A DNA stretch of 64,000 nt from CAVUCE01 sp963739985 (GTDB lineage Bacteria > Bacteroidota > Ignavibacteria > Ignavibacteriales > Ignavibacteriaceae). Shown piece by piece: positions 45,595 through 54,565 of this stretch (positions are counted from its first letter, which is position 1; the number at the start of each line of letters is the position of its first letter). A model generated the notes under the pieces. It was given only the letters and a program-made list of their open reading frames with translations, did no database searches and had not been told where the DNA came from. The stretch covers positions 372,001-436,000 of the forward strand of contig CAVUCE010000001.1 of assembly GCA_963739985.1 (NCBI GenBank), written 5' to 3'. The position numbers were made by a program, and so were the translations under genes.

Positions 45595-46281
45595 TTAAAA
45601 TCGTCCTGTAAATTTAATAATATTACCAGTTATAAAGAAAAAATTTTCGAAAATATTATGAATAACTTGTCCAATCTCTCTTGGTTTTATCCATGTATCA
45701 AAATCAGAATCCTTCATCCACTTTCGGTTATTGTAAGTGTCTATTATATAAGGGGCAATTGCATTAGCTGAAAGTCTGATGCTTTTTCCTTCCAACGCCA
45801 AAGTTTTAACCAAGTGAACTAAAGCACTTTTTGAAGCGCCGTATGCTCCCTTTTTAGTCTCGGCTTCAAGTCCGGTCAAAGCTGCCGTAAAGCATATTGA
45901 ACCCCCTGCCGAATATTTAACTATCCCGGAAAAATATTTGGCAAGCAGAAAGTTGGTTTTAAGGTTTTTATTGAACATTTCGTCCCAATCTGATAGTTCT
46001 GTTTCCCAAATTGTTTTTCCACCGAAAAAACCTCCCACAGTAGAAAACAGAAAAAAAGATGTTCCTTTATCGCTCTTTATATCTTTGAAAGCTTTTGCCA
46101 CATTTTTTTCGTTCGATAAATCAGAAATTTTTACTTTTTTAATCTTATTATCTGAGTAATTCAACTCATCAACTTTTGAATCGAATAAGTAAATCTCATC
46201 ATAATCTTTATCAGTAAGAATATCTGTTACACCTTTACCGAGCGCTCCGGCAGCACCGAAAATAAGCAATACTTTTTTCAT
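45595..46281 (-). CDS. SDR-family oxidoreductase
   Basis: Short-chain dehydrogenase/reductase of 228 residues. The nucleotide motif is GAAGALGKG (TGxxxGxG type) at about 9-17, and the catalytic YxxxK is in GAYGASKSALVHL; the usual active-site Ser is near CFTAALTG. The C-terminus is short. Substrate unknown. It follows the EEP-family gene by 9 bases. Confidence 0.85.
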   Translation of the reverse strand: MKKVLLIFGAAGALGKGVTDILTDKDYDEIYLFDSKVDELNYSDNKIKKVKISDLSNEKNVAKAFKDIKSDKGTSFFLFSTVGGFFGGKTIWETELSDWDEMFNKNLKTNFLLAKYFSGIVKYSAGGSICFTAALTGLEAETKKGAYGASKSALVHLVKTLALEGKSIRLSANAIAPYIIDTYNNRKWMKDSDFDTWIKPREIGQVIHNIFENFFFITGNIIKFTGRF

Positions 46282-46290
46282 AATTACCTC

Positions 46291-47343
46291 TTATTTAATT
46301 ATGAACTTGGCAAATACAGGGAAATGATCACTATAACCACCAAGATATCTTCTTCCTCCGTATGTAGGAAATGGAGTGCCTTTATATTTTCCGGATTGAG
46401 TGACCATAAATTCAGGTTTATAAATAGTAAACGAACCGCAAACAAGACGAGTATTACTACCGTCGATCATTTCAGGGGAAATTATGATCTGATCAAGCAT
46501 ATTCCACGTATCACGATATTTATATGAACCTAAGTTTTTAGAATAATCAGTATAAGCCAGGTTTAATAATTCTTTTCTTTCACTTAAAATGTTTTCACTT
46601 ACAATTGAATCACAAGCAAATGGCTTTGCATCGAGTGTTTTAAGAATAGAATTATTACCAGGCTCATCATTAAAATCACCCATTATCAAGATTCTTGAAT
46701 TAGAATTTTGGGCAAAGAGCTTATCAACTTGAGATTTTAAAGTGGCGGCAGCAGCAATTCTATTTGGTTCTGATTTCTCTTCCCCTCCCAATCTCGATGG
46801 CCAATGATTTACAAATACATGAAGAGTATCCTTATTGGTCTTAAATAACAGATTAACATTTAAGATTAGTCTTGTTGGATAATTATCAGGAACATGTATA
46901 GTATCGCCGATAACCGAAAGTAAAGAAAACTCATCAGATTTGTAAATTAATCCGTTATCAATTCCTCGATGATCAGGAGATTCTTTATATGCAACTTTAT
47001 AATTTTTATCGCTAAGAAATTTATTTGTCATAGAATCCATAAGCGCCTGATGTTCAATCTCAGAGAATCCCAAAATTTCCGGCCCTCTTCCATTATTCAT
47101 CGACCTAATAACACGAGCTTCATTAAATAGTTTCTTATTTAATCTTTCTACAGTCCATTCAGCACTTCCGGTTGGAGTAAATTCTTCATCTTTCTTGTTA
47201 ATATCGTGCACTGTATCAAATAGATTTTCCAAATTCCAAAATGCAACCGTAATTGTATCTTGATCGTTGTTTTTAGCATTTATACTATTTGGAATAGCAA
47301 AAGCTATTATCAATGCTATAATCAAGTATTTTCCAAATTTCAT
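46291..47343 (-). CDS. Endonuclease/exonuclease/phosphatase-family exported protein
   Basis: A 350-residue secreted EEP-fold hydrolase. A signal peptide (FGKYLIIALIIAFAIPNSINA) is followed by VAFWNLENLFDT, the catalytic EIEHQ region (GFSEIEHQALMD), VNHWPSRLGG, LIMGDFNDEPG and a terminal SDHFPVFA. These cover the metal-binding and catalytic positions. Nuclease or phosphatase substrate is unknown. ATG 47343 is chosen because GAGGAA lies 6 bases upstream; an in-frame TTG at 47355 overlaps that ribosome site. It follows kup by 12 bases. Confidence 0.88.
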   Translation of the reverse strand: MKFGKYLIIALIIAFAIPNSINAKNNDQDTITVAFWNLENLFDTVHDINKKDEEFTPTGSAEWTVERLNKKLFNEARVIRSMNNGRGPEILGFSEIEHQALMDSMTNKFLSDKNYKVAYKESPDHRGIDNGLIYKSDEFSLLSVIGDTIHVPDNYPTRLILNVNLLFKTNKDTLHVFVNHWPSRLGGEEKSEPNRIAAAATLKSQVDKLFAQNSNSRILIMGDFNDEPGNNSILKTLDAKPFACDSIVSENILSERKELLNLAYTDYSKNLGSYKYRDTWNMLDQIIISPEMIDGSNTRLVCGSFTIYKPEFMVTQSGKYKGTPFPTYGGRRYLGGYSDHFPVFAKFIIK

Positions 47344-47355
47344 AATATTCCTCAA

Positions 47356-49176
47356 TTATAATTCTAACCTTGTAATTACACCGTGCAATCTATTGTAAGG
47401 TAACTTATAAAATCTTACAAACGGCGGTGTCACTTTTTTCAAGAGCGCGTAAACTTTTAGAAGAGGCCTATTGGTAATTATATCTTCTACTCCGTAGAAA
47501 ATAACTTTTTCACTAATTCCGTTTTCTTTTAATAAGGCAGGAATATCTAATATTTCCATGTAGCCTACATGTATCTTAATTCCGGATAAACCCGGAGCAA
47601 TTTTTTCAACACGGTTAAATGTTATTCCATAAGGATTATCCGTAGTTATTATAGATACAAGAACATTATTTTCATAAATGATATTTCCTCTAATTATACA
47701 ATGAACCATATAAGGGGGAATTTCGTGCAAACTTTTAGCAAAGAACAGTGCAGTTCCTTTAATATTGTTTCCCAGTCCATATATCTGTTCATAACTCACA
47801 AGAAAAGTCTCAATTGGCAATGACCTAAAATTCTTTCGCATTGCTTGTCCGCCTAATGACCAAAGTTGAATTATTGAAAAGGGAACAAGAGCAATCAGGT
47901 AGGACCAATATCCGCCGTGAGGTAATTTGTGAAAAACTGCAACCAAAAAGACTAAATCTACAAGTAAAACCAAAACTGAGGCAAACATCTTGGTTTTTTG
48001 TTTATCAATTTTAAATATCCAAATCATGAAAAATGCACTGATAACCATTGTTGTTGTAACCGCTAATCCGTATGCATCTGCCAAATTATCGGATTTCCTG
48101 AAAAGTAAAATCATACAAATAACTGCAATCAGTAAAGCCCAGTTTACACTACCAATATATATCTGAGATTTTAGGTGAGTTGAAGTGTATTTGATCTTCA
48201 TTAATGGAAAAACTCGCGTAGTTATCCCTTGATATACAAGAGACATCACAGCACTAATCATTGCCTGGGAAGCAATTATAGTTGCTAATAACGTTAATAT
48301 CAGAAATGGTGCATAGAAAATACCGGAGATTGATTTGATCATATTAAATAAAACGAAGTGAGTATCGTGATGCACTAAGATATAAGCACCTTGTCCAAAG
48401 TAATTGATAAGAAGTGCAAAAAACACAAAATACCACGCGTGCCTAATTGGCTGGCTTCCCAAATGTCCCATATCAGCATATAAAGCCTCGCCGCCGGTTG
48501 CACACAAAATTACATCGCTCAGAACAAAAAATCCGGTAAAACCGTGATGGAGCATAAACTCAATTGCATAATGCGGACTCACGGCAAGAAAAACTCCGGG
48601 AACTTGAACCACGTAATACATACCGGAAAGAAATAGCGCTACGAACCAAACAACCATAATTGGTCCAAAAGAAGTAGAGACTTTATCAGTTCCCCTATAT
48701 TGAACCGCAAATAATAAAACTGTAATAATGATTGTTATTAACAAAATTGTAGATATACTAATATTTCCAACGGCAGGGATTAATTGTAAACCTTCTACTG
48801 CGGATAAAATACTAATAGCAGGAGTAATAACTCCATCACCCATTAGTAATGATACACCTATAAAACCTAAAAATATTGCAAAGGCTGCACGCTTTCCGGT
48901 TTTAACATTTCTGGCAAGTATTTCCTTAAGTACAATTATTCCGCCTTCACCTTTTATACTTAAGCTCATAGCAAGAACAGCATAAGATAATGTTACAAGA
49001 ATTACCAACGCCCAAAAGATCAGGGATAGAACTCCCATTAAATTATCCTTTGTTGCCGGAAGAAATACAAATATAACCGTGAGCGTATAGATTGGACTAG
49101 TACCGATATCGCCGAATACTAATCCCATAGCCTGAACTATTTCTTTAAATGAAGAGAAACTTTTAGTTTTTTCCAT
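47356..49176 (-). CDS. kup: KUP-family potassium transporter
   Basis: A 606-residue KUP/HAK/KT inner-membrane protein, importing K+ with protons. FGDIGTSPIYTLTVIF and GDGVITPAISILSAVEGL are family signatures. About 12 transmembrane helices (12-440) are followed by a cytosolic C-terminal domain (about 450-606). I looked for a c-di-AMP-type leader in the 215 bases upstream and saw no supporting structure. Confidence 0.95.
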   Translation of the reverse strand: MEKTKSFSSFKEIVQAMGLVFGDIGTSPIYTLTVIFVFLPATKDNLMGVLSLIFWALVILVTLSYAVLAMSLSIKGEGGIIVLKEILARNVKTGKRAAFAIFLGFIGVSLLMGDGVITPAISILSAVEGLQLIPAVGNISISTILLITIIITVLLFAVQYRGTDKVSTSFGPIMVVWFVALFLSGMYYVVQVPGVFLAVSPHYAIEFMLHHGFTGFFVLSDVILCATGGEALYADMGHLGSQPIRHAWYFVFFALLINYFGQGAYILVHHDTHFVLFNMIKSISGIFYAPFLILTLLATIIASQAMISAVMSLVYQGITTRVFPLMKIKYTSTHLKSQIYIGSVNWALLIAVICMILLFRKSDNLADAYGLAVTTTMVISAFFMIWIFKIDKQKTKMFASVLVLLVDLVFLVAVFHKLPHGGYWSYLIALVPFSIIQLWSLGGQAMRKNFRSLPIETFLVSYEQIYGLGNNIKGTALFFAKSLHEIPPYMVHCIIRGNIIYENNVLVSIITTDNPYGITFNRVEKIAPGLSGIKIHVGYMEILDIPALLKENGISEKVIFYGVEDIITNRPLLKVYALLKKVTPPFVRFYKLPYNRLHGVITRLEL

Positions 49177-49391
49177 TCTTTTTGTGTCGGTAAACTCTTG
49201 CTGATTACAAAAGAATATTAACCGTTATTTGTTCTTAAATATTAATTTATAGTATACAAAGCATTTAAATTAAAAATGAAGGCATTAAAATAAAAATATT
49301 TTAATAATAAATGCGCTTGTTTATTATAAAAGAATTTTTTATCACATCTTTAATTTTAAGCTCTAAAGCTATTGAATTTAAGTAAAACCAT

Positions 49392-50942
49392 TTAAGCGTT
49401 ATTTAGATCAGGATGAAGGATCTCATTTTCTGACGTAGCAACAACAACTGTTGCTGTTGCGTCGCCCGTGATATTAGTAACGGTTCTACACATATCTAAT
49501 ATTCTATCAACACCTAAAATAAGAGCAATTCCCTCTTCCGGAATTCCAACGGATTTAAGAATTATCACAAGCATTATCAATCCAACTCCGGGTACAGGTG
49601 CAGTACCGATTGACGCTAACGTTGCTGTAAATACAATTGTTAATTGTTGCGCGATACTCAAATGCATTCCAAAAACTTGTGCAATAAAAACTGCCGCAAC
49701 ACCCTGATATAATGCTGTACCATCCATATTAATTGTAGCACCTAAAGGAAGTACAAAACTGGTAATTGATTTTGATACACCTAAATTTTCATTGCAGCAT
49801 TCTATATTAACAGGCAATGTCGCCGCACTGGAACTCGTCGAAAAACCGATTGTCTGGGCTCTTCTAATACCTTTGTAAAAAGTAAATACTTTTATCTTAG
49901 TGAATAATTTTATAATAAGAGAATAAACACCAAAAGTATGAATAAACAAACCTAAAATTACAGCCAGAGCATACCAAACCAAAGTTTGCAGAATATCAAA
50001 ACCGAACTCACCAACAGTTGCTGAAATTAATGCAAAAACACCAAACGGTGCCATTAGCATAATTAAATCCACCATCTTTATCATTGTGTCACTCAAACCA
50101 TCAAAAAATCCAAGTACGGGTTTTGCTTTGTCTTTATCGATTAGGGACAACATAAGACCCAAAAGCACTGCAAAAAAAACAATTTGAAGCATTTCTCCAT
50201 CAGCAAAGGCTTTTAATGGATTCTTTGGTACAATGTTAACAACTTGATCAATTAAATTGTAGTTAGTAAAAGATTCTAATTTCTGAGATGCATCTTCATT
50301 GTATACCGAAAGCATTCTTTCCTTAGTTTCCGGTGACATTCGTTCACCCGGTTTAATGATATTTGCAACTGCCAATCCAACAGTAATAGCCAGAGCAGTT
50401 GTAACCAAGTAAAAAGAAAGTGTTTTTCCACCGATACGCGCAAACTTTTTAATATCTCCAAGACTTGCAGCACCTACTGTTAGTGAAGCTAAAACAAGGG
50501 GGATTGCAATCATACTTAAGAGCCGAATGAATATATCGCCAATCCATTTTATTTTTACAGCAATTGTTTTTTCTCGGCTTATTGAAACTACATTGTTTAA
50601 TAACTTGGAGTTAACGATTTGATCATTGCCATTGAGATAAATAAAATCTTTTATATATACGGAAAATATTTTCTTCTGTTTACTTAATTGCTGATACTTT
50701 GATATTATTTCCAATTGTTGGGAAGAGTTATATTCAATAGTATCCGACGAATTAGATAAAGAATTTCCTAAAATAAATTGGAAACTTTTCCAATTTTTGA
50801 TCTTTATTTCTTTTGTTTGATTGTTTGTTTTATACGATAAAAGTATAGTAGATTTGCTAACATTAAATATTGAACCGAAAATTGCTCCAAGTACTAAGGC
50901 AATTAGAATCTGGTTATGAAGTTTGGGGACTTTTAATTTCAT
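49392..50942 (-). CDS. Dicarboxylate/amino acid:cation symporter with extra domain
   Basis: A DAACS-family (GltP/DctA-type) secondary transporter of 516 residues. Signatures are SSSAATLPV, the NMDGTALYQGV stretch, GTAPVPGVG and DRILDMCRTVTNITGD, whose Asp, Arg and Asn match acidic-substrate binding in GltPh. So glutamate, aspartate or a C4-dicarboxylate is likely carried with Na+ or H+. About 100 extra residues (28-133) lie between helix 1 and the KWIGDIFIRLLSM helix, predicted to be outside the membrane; GltPh has only a short loop there. I prefer ATG 50942, the family-like start; the frame is open to 51002. Confidence 0.9.
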   Translation of the reverse strand: MKLKVPKLHNQILIALVLGAIFGSIFNVSKSTILLSYKTNNQTKEIKIKNWKSFQFILGNSLSNSSDTIEYNSSQQLEIISKYQQLSKQKKIFSVYIKDFIYLNGNDQIVNSKLLNNVVSISREKTIAVKIKWIGDIFIRLLSMIAIPLVLASLTVGAASLGDIKKFARIGGKTLSFYLVTTALAITVGLAVANIIKPGERMSPETKERMLSVYNEDASQKLESFTNYNLIDQVVNIVPKNPLKAFADGEMLQIVFFAVLLGLMLSLIDKDKAKPVLGFFDGLSDTMIKMVDLIMLMAPFGVFALISATVGEFGFDILQTLVWYALAVILGLFIHTFGVYSLIIKLFTKIKVFTFYKGIRRAQTIGFSTSSSAATLPVNIECCNENLGVSKSITSFVLPLGATINMDGTALYQGVAAVFIAQVFGMHLSIAQQLTIVFTATLASIGTAPVPGVGLIMLVIILKSVGIPEEGIALILGVDRILDMCRTVTNITGDATATVVVATSENEILHPDLNNA

Positions 50943-50983
50943 AAGATAATATTTCCCGAGTGTTAAAAAGAATATACACCGCG

Positions 50984-50997
50984 CCCGGAAACCCGGG
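50984..50997. other. GC-rich short hairpin between nhaC and the DAACS gene
   Basis: CCCGG and CCGGG with a 4-nt loop stand out in very AT-rich sequence, 30 bases past the nhaC stop. No T run follows closely on the minus strand. It may be a weak terminator of nhaC or a leader hairpin of the transporter gene. Confidence 0.35.
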
Positions 50998-51026
50998 AAC
51001 AATATATTAAATAATGCTTATTATAA

Positions 51027-52442
51027 TTATCTCAATATAAAACCGAAAATAGTAAATAAGATTGTTGAAGCAGCCGCCACAGTTAATGCGTATGGAAGCT
51101 GCGTTCTTACATGATCAATATGATCACTCGCCGAAGCCATTGATGATACCATTGTAGTATCCGAGATAGGTGAACAATGGTCGCCGAAAATGCTTCCGCT
51201 AAAAACTGCTGCTAATGCTAAAGGTAATGTGACGCCCATTGTTAGAGCTGTTGGCACTGCAATAGGAATCATTATGGCAAATGTTCCCCAACTTGTTCCT
51301 GTTGAAAAAGCTATAAATGATGAAGCAATAAATAAAATCGGTGCCAGGATCGTAGGATTCAATATAGAATCTGCAATTGAAGCAACATAAACTCCGGTTC
51401 CTAATTCTCTACATGTATCACCGATTGCAAAAGCTAATGTCATTAGTATTGCTAACGGAATTAATCCTGCCATTCCTTTTAAAGTAAACTTCATGACTTC
51501 ATCTAAAGTCAAGATTTTCTGTATCATCGCCATAATGCCGGCTACGGTTATTGCAGCCATTACCGACCATAAAACCGAAGTTGATCCTGAACCGGCAGTA
51601 AGATTTCCGTGTCCCGTTATTATTAAACTTACGGGCATCATTATCACCATTGTTAAAATCGGTACTATCATGTTTATCGATCGAAGCGGAACACCTTCTT
51701 TTGCGGTAATAGAAGTAACATCTTCGGAAATCATTGGCGTTGCGCCATCTCTGATTGTTTTTCCTTCTTCCAACGATCTTTTCTCGGCTTTTTTCATTGG
51801 TCCGAAATCTTTATAAGTAAAAGACATAAATCCAACTAGTAACACAGATAAAATTGCATAAAAGTTTAATGGCAGTGTGCTAAAAAATGTAGTGAAAGGA
51901 TCTTTCAATCCTTCTTTTTGCAAGAGACCGATTATATAAGCTCCCCAGGCATTAAGAGGAATTAAAATACAAACCGGCGAAGAAGTTGTATCGCAAATGT
52001 AAGCCAGTTTTTCTCTCGATATTTTGTACTTTTCAAAAATCGGATGAGAGACGGCTCCGGTAACCAGGCAAGAAATACTTGACTCTATAAAAACACTGCA
52101 TCCTATAAAAAAAGCTAAAATGGATGCTCCCCTTCTACTCTTTACAATATTTTTATTATGAATAAAATTAATGAAACCTTGAACACCGCCGGTACTTTGA
52201 GTTAACGTAATTAATGCGCCAACCAGGGCGGAGAATATAATTACTCTAGTATTTCCTTCATCTTTAAAAACATTGACCATTGCATCAATGGCACTGGCTG
52301 TTCCGACAAAAGGATTCCATCCTGATATGATAATCCATCCTGCCCAAATACCTAGAAATAATGAAAGGAAAACTTGACGAGTTTTTATTGCTAAAAGAAT
52401 TGCTAGAAGCGGAGGAAGCACAGATAACCAACCGTAATTCAT
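51027..52442 (-). CDS. nhaC: NhaC-family Na+/H+ antiporter
   Basis: A 471-residue polytopic inner-membrane protein of the NhaC/ion-transporter superfamily. YGWLSVLPPLLAILLAI and GIWAGWIIISGWNPF form the N-terminus. FSTGTSWGTFAIMIPIAVPT and SGSIFGDHCSPISDTTMVSSMAS are the two conserved repeat halves of this group; the latter is highly diagnostic. I use ATG 52442; a TTG at 52493 would add 17 unusual residues. Substrate could be Na+/H+ or an organic anion/amino acid exchange. Confidence 0.88.
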   Translation of the reverse strand: MNYGWLSVLPPLLAILLAIKTRQVFLSLFLGIWAGWIIISGWNPFVGTASAIDAMVNVFKDEGNTRVIIFSALVGALITLTQSTGGVQGFINFIHNKNIVKSRRGASILAFFIGCSVFIESSISCLVTGAVSHPIFEKYKISREKLAYICDTTSSPVCILIPLNAWGAYIIGLLQKEGLKDPFTTFFSTLPLNFYAILSVLLVGFMSFTYKDFGPMKKAEKRSLEEGKTIRDGATPMISEDVTSITAKEGVPLRSINMIVPILTMVIMMPVSLIITGHGNLTAGSGSTSVLWSVMAAITVAGIMAMIQKILTLDEVMKFTLKGMAGLIPLAILMTLAFAIGDTCRELGTGVYVASIADSILNPTILAPILFIASSFIAFSTGTSWGTFAIMIPIAVPTALTMGVTLPLALAAVFSGSIFGDHCSPISDTTMVSSMASASDHIDHVRTQLPYALTVAAASTILFTIFGFILR

Positions 52443-52671
52443 AAGCAGAATATTCTTTCGTAATATGGTTAAGTAGTTGAAATTGATTTTCAAACTAATT
52501 TATAAATTATAAAGATGCAACCGTTCTTATTAATTTATTTGTGTGGTTTTTTGAGATTATTATAGGTGGATTGAAATCGTTTTCAGAAATTATTTATCCC
52601 CCACGAGAAACTATTCTTAATTATTTTTTGTACTGAATACAAATTTTGTGTCCGGTAATTGCATAATTATC

Positions 52672-52705
52672 TTACTCTGCGTTCTCTTTAGTGAAGCTTT
52701 TTTAT
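52672..52705 (+). repeat. TACTCTGCG-type interspersed repeat, copy 1
   Basis: TTACTCTGCGTTCTCTTTAG followed by TGAAGCTTTTTT resembles a second copy at 54359-54401 that starts with the same TTACTCTGCG and also ends in a T-rich tract. The match is gapped, so the unit boundaries are uncertain. Confidence 0.45.
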
Positions 52706-52717
52706 CGCTGTATAAAC

Positions 52718-52746
52718 GTAGGGGACGCAAAATTTGCGTCCCCTAC
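52718..52746. repeat. 29-bp perfect palindromic repeat, copy 1
   Basis: Arms GTAGGGGACGCAAA and TTTGCGTCCCCTAC (14 bp each) with a single central A. The next 30 or so bases (AAAATGGCCAA, then CATAAATATTTTTATTT) are shared with copy 2 at 54282. It lies just downstream of the T9SS pseudogene. Confidence 0.92.
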
Positions 52747-52770
52747 AAAATGGCCAATACATAAATATTT

Positions 52771-54169
52771 TTATTTAAGAAGAATGCATTTATTAATTGA
52801 AACATTTTCGCCGGCTTTTACTCTATAAAAATAAATTCCGCTTGGCAAACCGGAAGCATTAAACGTTACGGAATATTCTCCTTCCGGCTGATCTTTGTTT
52901 ACCAGCATTTGAACTAATTGTCCGAGTGAATTGTAAACCGATATTATTACGTGTGATGTTTTGGGAAGTGTATATTTTATTGTTGTGACGGGATTAAACG
53001 GATTCGGATAATTTTGATAAACTTTAAATTTTTCTGGAGACTGAACTTTGTCTTCAATTCCGGTAACTTTATTAGCCGTAATCCATTGATAAACTGAATC
53101 TTTTTTTATTGTGTGGTCTAAATTCTACCCATGTAGGATAGGGACTAAACGTGATTATAAAGAGTGTTCCTCTCAACCAATTCTTCAAGATATTTTAATT
53201 TCACTTTGAATTCATTTTACTGTAACCCAAACAGTATCTGCAATTGATTTAGTTTCTTTTATAAAATGTTCTCCAACAAGATTTCTAATTTGCTTTAGAA
53301 TATTCTTCTTTCCCCCGAAAATCAATATCTTTTCCTAATTTTAAATTAGTATAAATTTGGGGCTTTCCTAAATTTTCCTTCAAAATATCAATTGAATCTG
53401 AATAAGAAATAGTCGTGTCATTAGGAGGAGTTACTTTTAATTCGGTATTTCTGGGAGCAACTCTCCACAAATGAGGTGAAAAAATAATTGTATCCTTAAC
53501 ACTTCCATTTTCCAACTTAAATTTTACAACATCTGGATTAAAATCAAAATAATTTCCGGGATTAAGTCCAGGAGATGCAAAAGTAACATATTTCATATTA
53601 GACAAATCCACTTTTTTATTGCTATCCGAAACATCATAAAAAACAAAATCTCTAAATTTTAACGGATTAAATTCTTTGTCTCCATACCCCCTTAAAAAAC
53701 CAATATAAGAGAAAACATAATTAAGGGAATCCACTCCTTGAACATCTAAAGCTCTTTTATTAAAATAGGCATTACCCGTAGAATCATAAAGATTTCCCGA
53801 AGAATTTTTCTCATTTTTTACAAATCCAGAAGCATTAGAAATTCCATTAATGTTTAAAAAAGCTTGACCTACTTTATATCCGTCATAGTTTTGAGTTTGT
53901 CTTAAGTTCCACTCTTCTTTCATAACTTTATCAAGAACTGCCTCTCTTTCTTCAGCTGTTTTTAAGCTATCCCATTCCGGCAAAGTTCCATATCCCCAAA
54001 AGTCAGTTGAATCTCTTCCAGTGTCATAATTAATGTATTCACTTTGAAACAAATTTCCTTGTTTTTCATAAGGAGTTGGCTGATTAATTGGCCGGTCTTG
54101 AGCGAATATAATAGAGGTAAGTGAAAACAAACAAATTGCTGATAACAAGTAGTATAAATGTTTCTTCAT
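52771..54169 (-). pseudogene. Frameshifted T9SS-exported protein
   Basis: A secreted protein gene broken by several indels. The 5' part (54169-53285) encodes 294 residues with a signal peptide (LYYLLSAICLFSLTSIIFAQ) and ends in a premature TAG. Reading on in shifted frames recovers coherent protein: IRNLVGEHFIKETKSIADTV, then EFKVKLKYLEELVERNTLYN, then TFSPYPTWVEFRPHN. The intact 3' part (from about 53100 down to the TAA at 52771-52773) includes QWITANKVTGIEDKVQSPEK and a T9SS type A sorting domain: YQNYPNPFNPVTTIKYTLP ... SLGQLVQML ... GLPSGIYFYRVKAG. At least four frame changes are needed. The functional domain is not recognised. Confidence 0.88.
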
Positions 54170-54281
54170 TGCTGCTTTATTTTATATCGCATTTTTTAAG
54201 TTAAGCTCTTTTATTATAATAGGCAAGCAGTATTCAGCAAAAAGATTTTGAGTTGGCATTAATGTCTATTCCCACATTAAC

Positions 54282-54310
54282 GTAGGGGACGCAAAATTTG
54301 CGTCCCCTAC
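54282..54310. repeat. 29-bp perfect palindromic repeat, copy 2
   Basis: Identical to copy 1 over the 29-bp palindrome and similar through the following AAAATGGCCAA...CATAAATATTTTTATTT, in the same orientation. It lies upstream of the pseudogene's 5' end, so copies 1 and 2 bracket it as direct repeats 1,564 bases apart. Confidence 0.92.
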
Positions 54311-54358
54311 AAAATGGCCAAGCATAAATATTTTTATTTTGCAGTGGATGCAAAACAT

Positions 54359-54401
54359 TTTACTCTGCGGTTTCTTTGTGTTCTCTGTGGTTAAGTTTTT
54401 A
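54359..54401 (+). repeat. TACTCTGCG-type interspersed repeat, copy 2
   Basis: Starts TTTACTCTGCGGTTTCTTTG, continues TGTTCTCTGTGGTTAAG and ends in a T run. It resembles the shorter copy at 52672-52705, on the other side of the pseudogene. Confidence 0.45.
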
Positions 54402-54565
54402 AAGGATTATATCTTATATCTAAACGACAGATTACCTCTTTCCTATATTTCTTTGTTATCTTTTAAATATTCCTTAAATTCTTATTCATTAAAACTGCTT
54501 ACAATTCCTTGCATAAAATAATTTTAATTATAAATAAATTGTGATGATTTTAAACGGAAAAGAAC

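Larger units (their letters stand above)
52494..52770. other. Intergenic stretch with repeats
   Basis: Between nhaC and the T9SS-protein pseudogene. It holds a copy of the TCTGCG-type interspersed repeat (52672-52705) and a copy of the 29-bp palindrome (52718-52746). No gene or RNA is seen. Confidence 0.6.
54170..54565. other. Intergenic stretch at the strand switch, with repeats
   Basis: Divergent region of 396 bases between the T9SS pseudogene (minus) and polA (plus). It contains palindrome copy 2 (54282-54310) and the second TACTCTGCG repeat (54359-54401). The short plus-strand reading frame across the repeat looks like a translation of repeat sequence. The polA promoter must lie in the last 150 bases, but no consensus is assigned. 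Confidence 0.6.

Noticed and set aside
49177..49391. c-di-AMP (ydaO-type) riboswitch upstream of kup
   Set aside because: The 215 bases are nearly all A/T with no long stable stems or conserved GC-rich core.
51493..51816. Plus-strand open frame of 107 codons inside nhaC
   Set aside because: Antisense to a well-conserved antiporter gene, with no ribosome site.
54339..54521. Plus-strand 60-codon frame with a hydrophobic stretch
   Set aside because: It starts in and runs through the TACTCTGCG interspersed repeat, has no ribosome site, and looks like a translated repeat.
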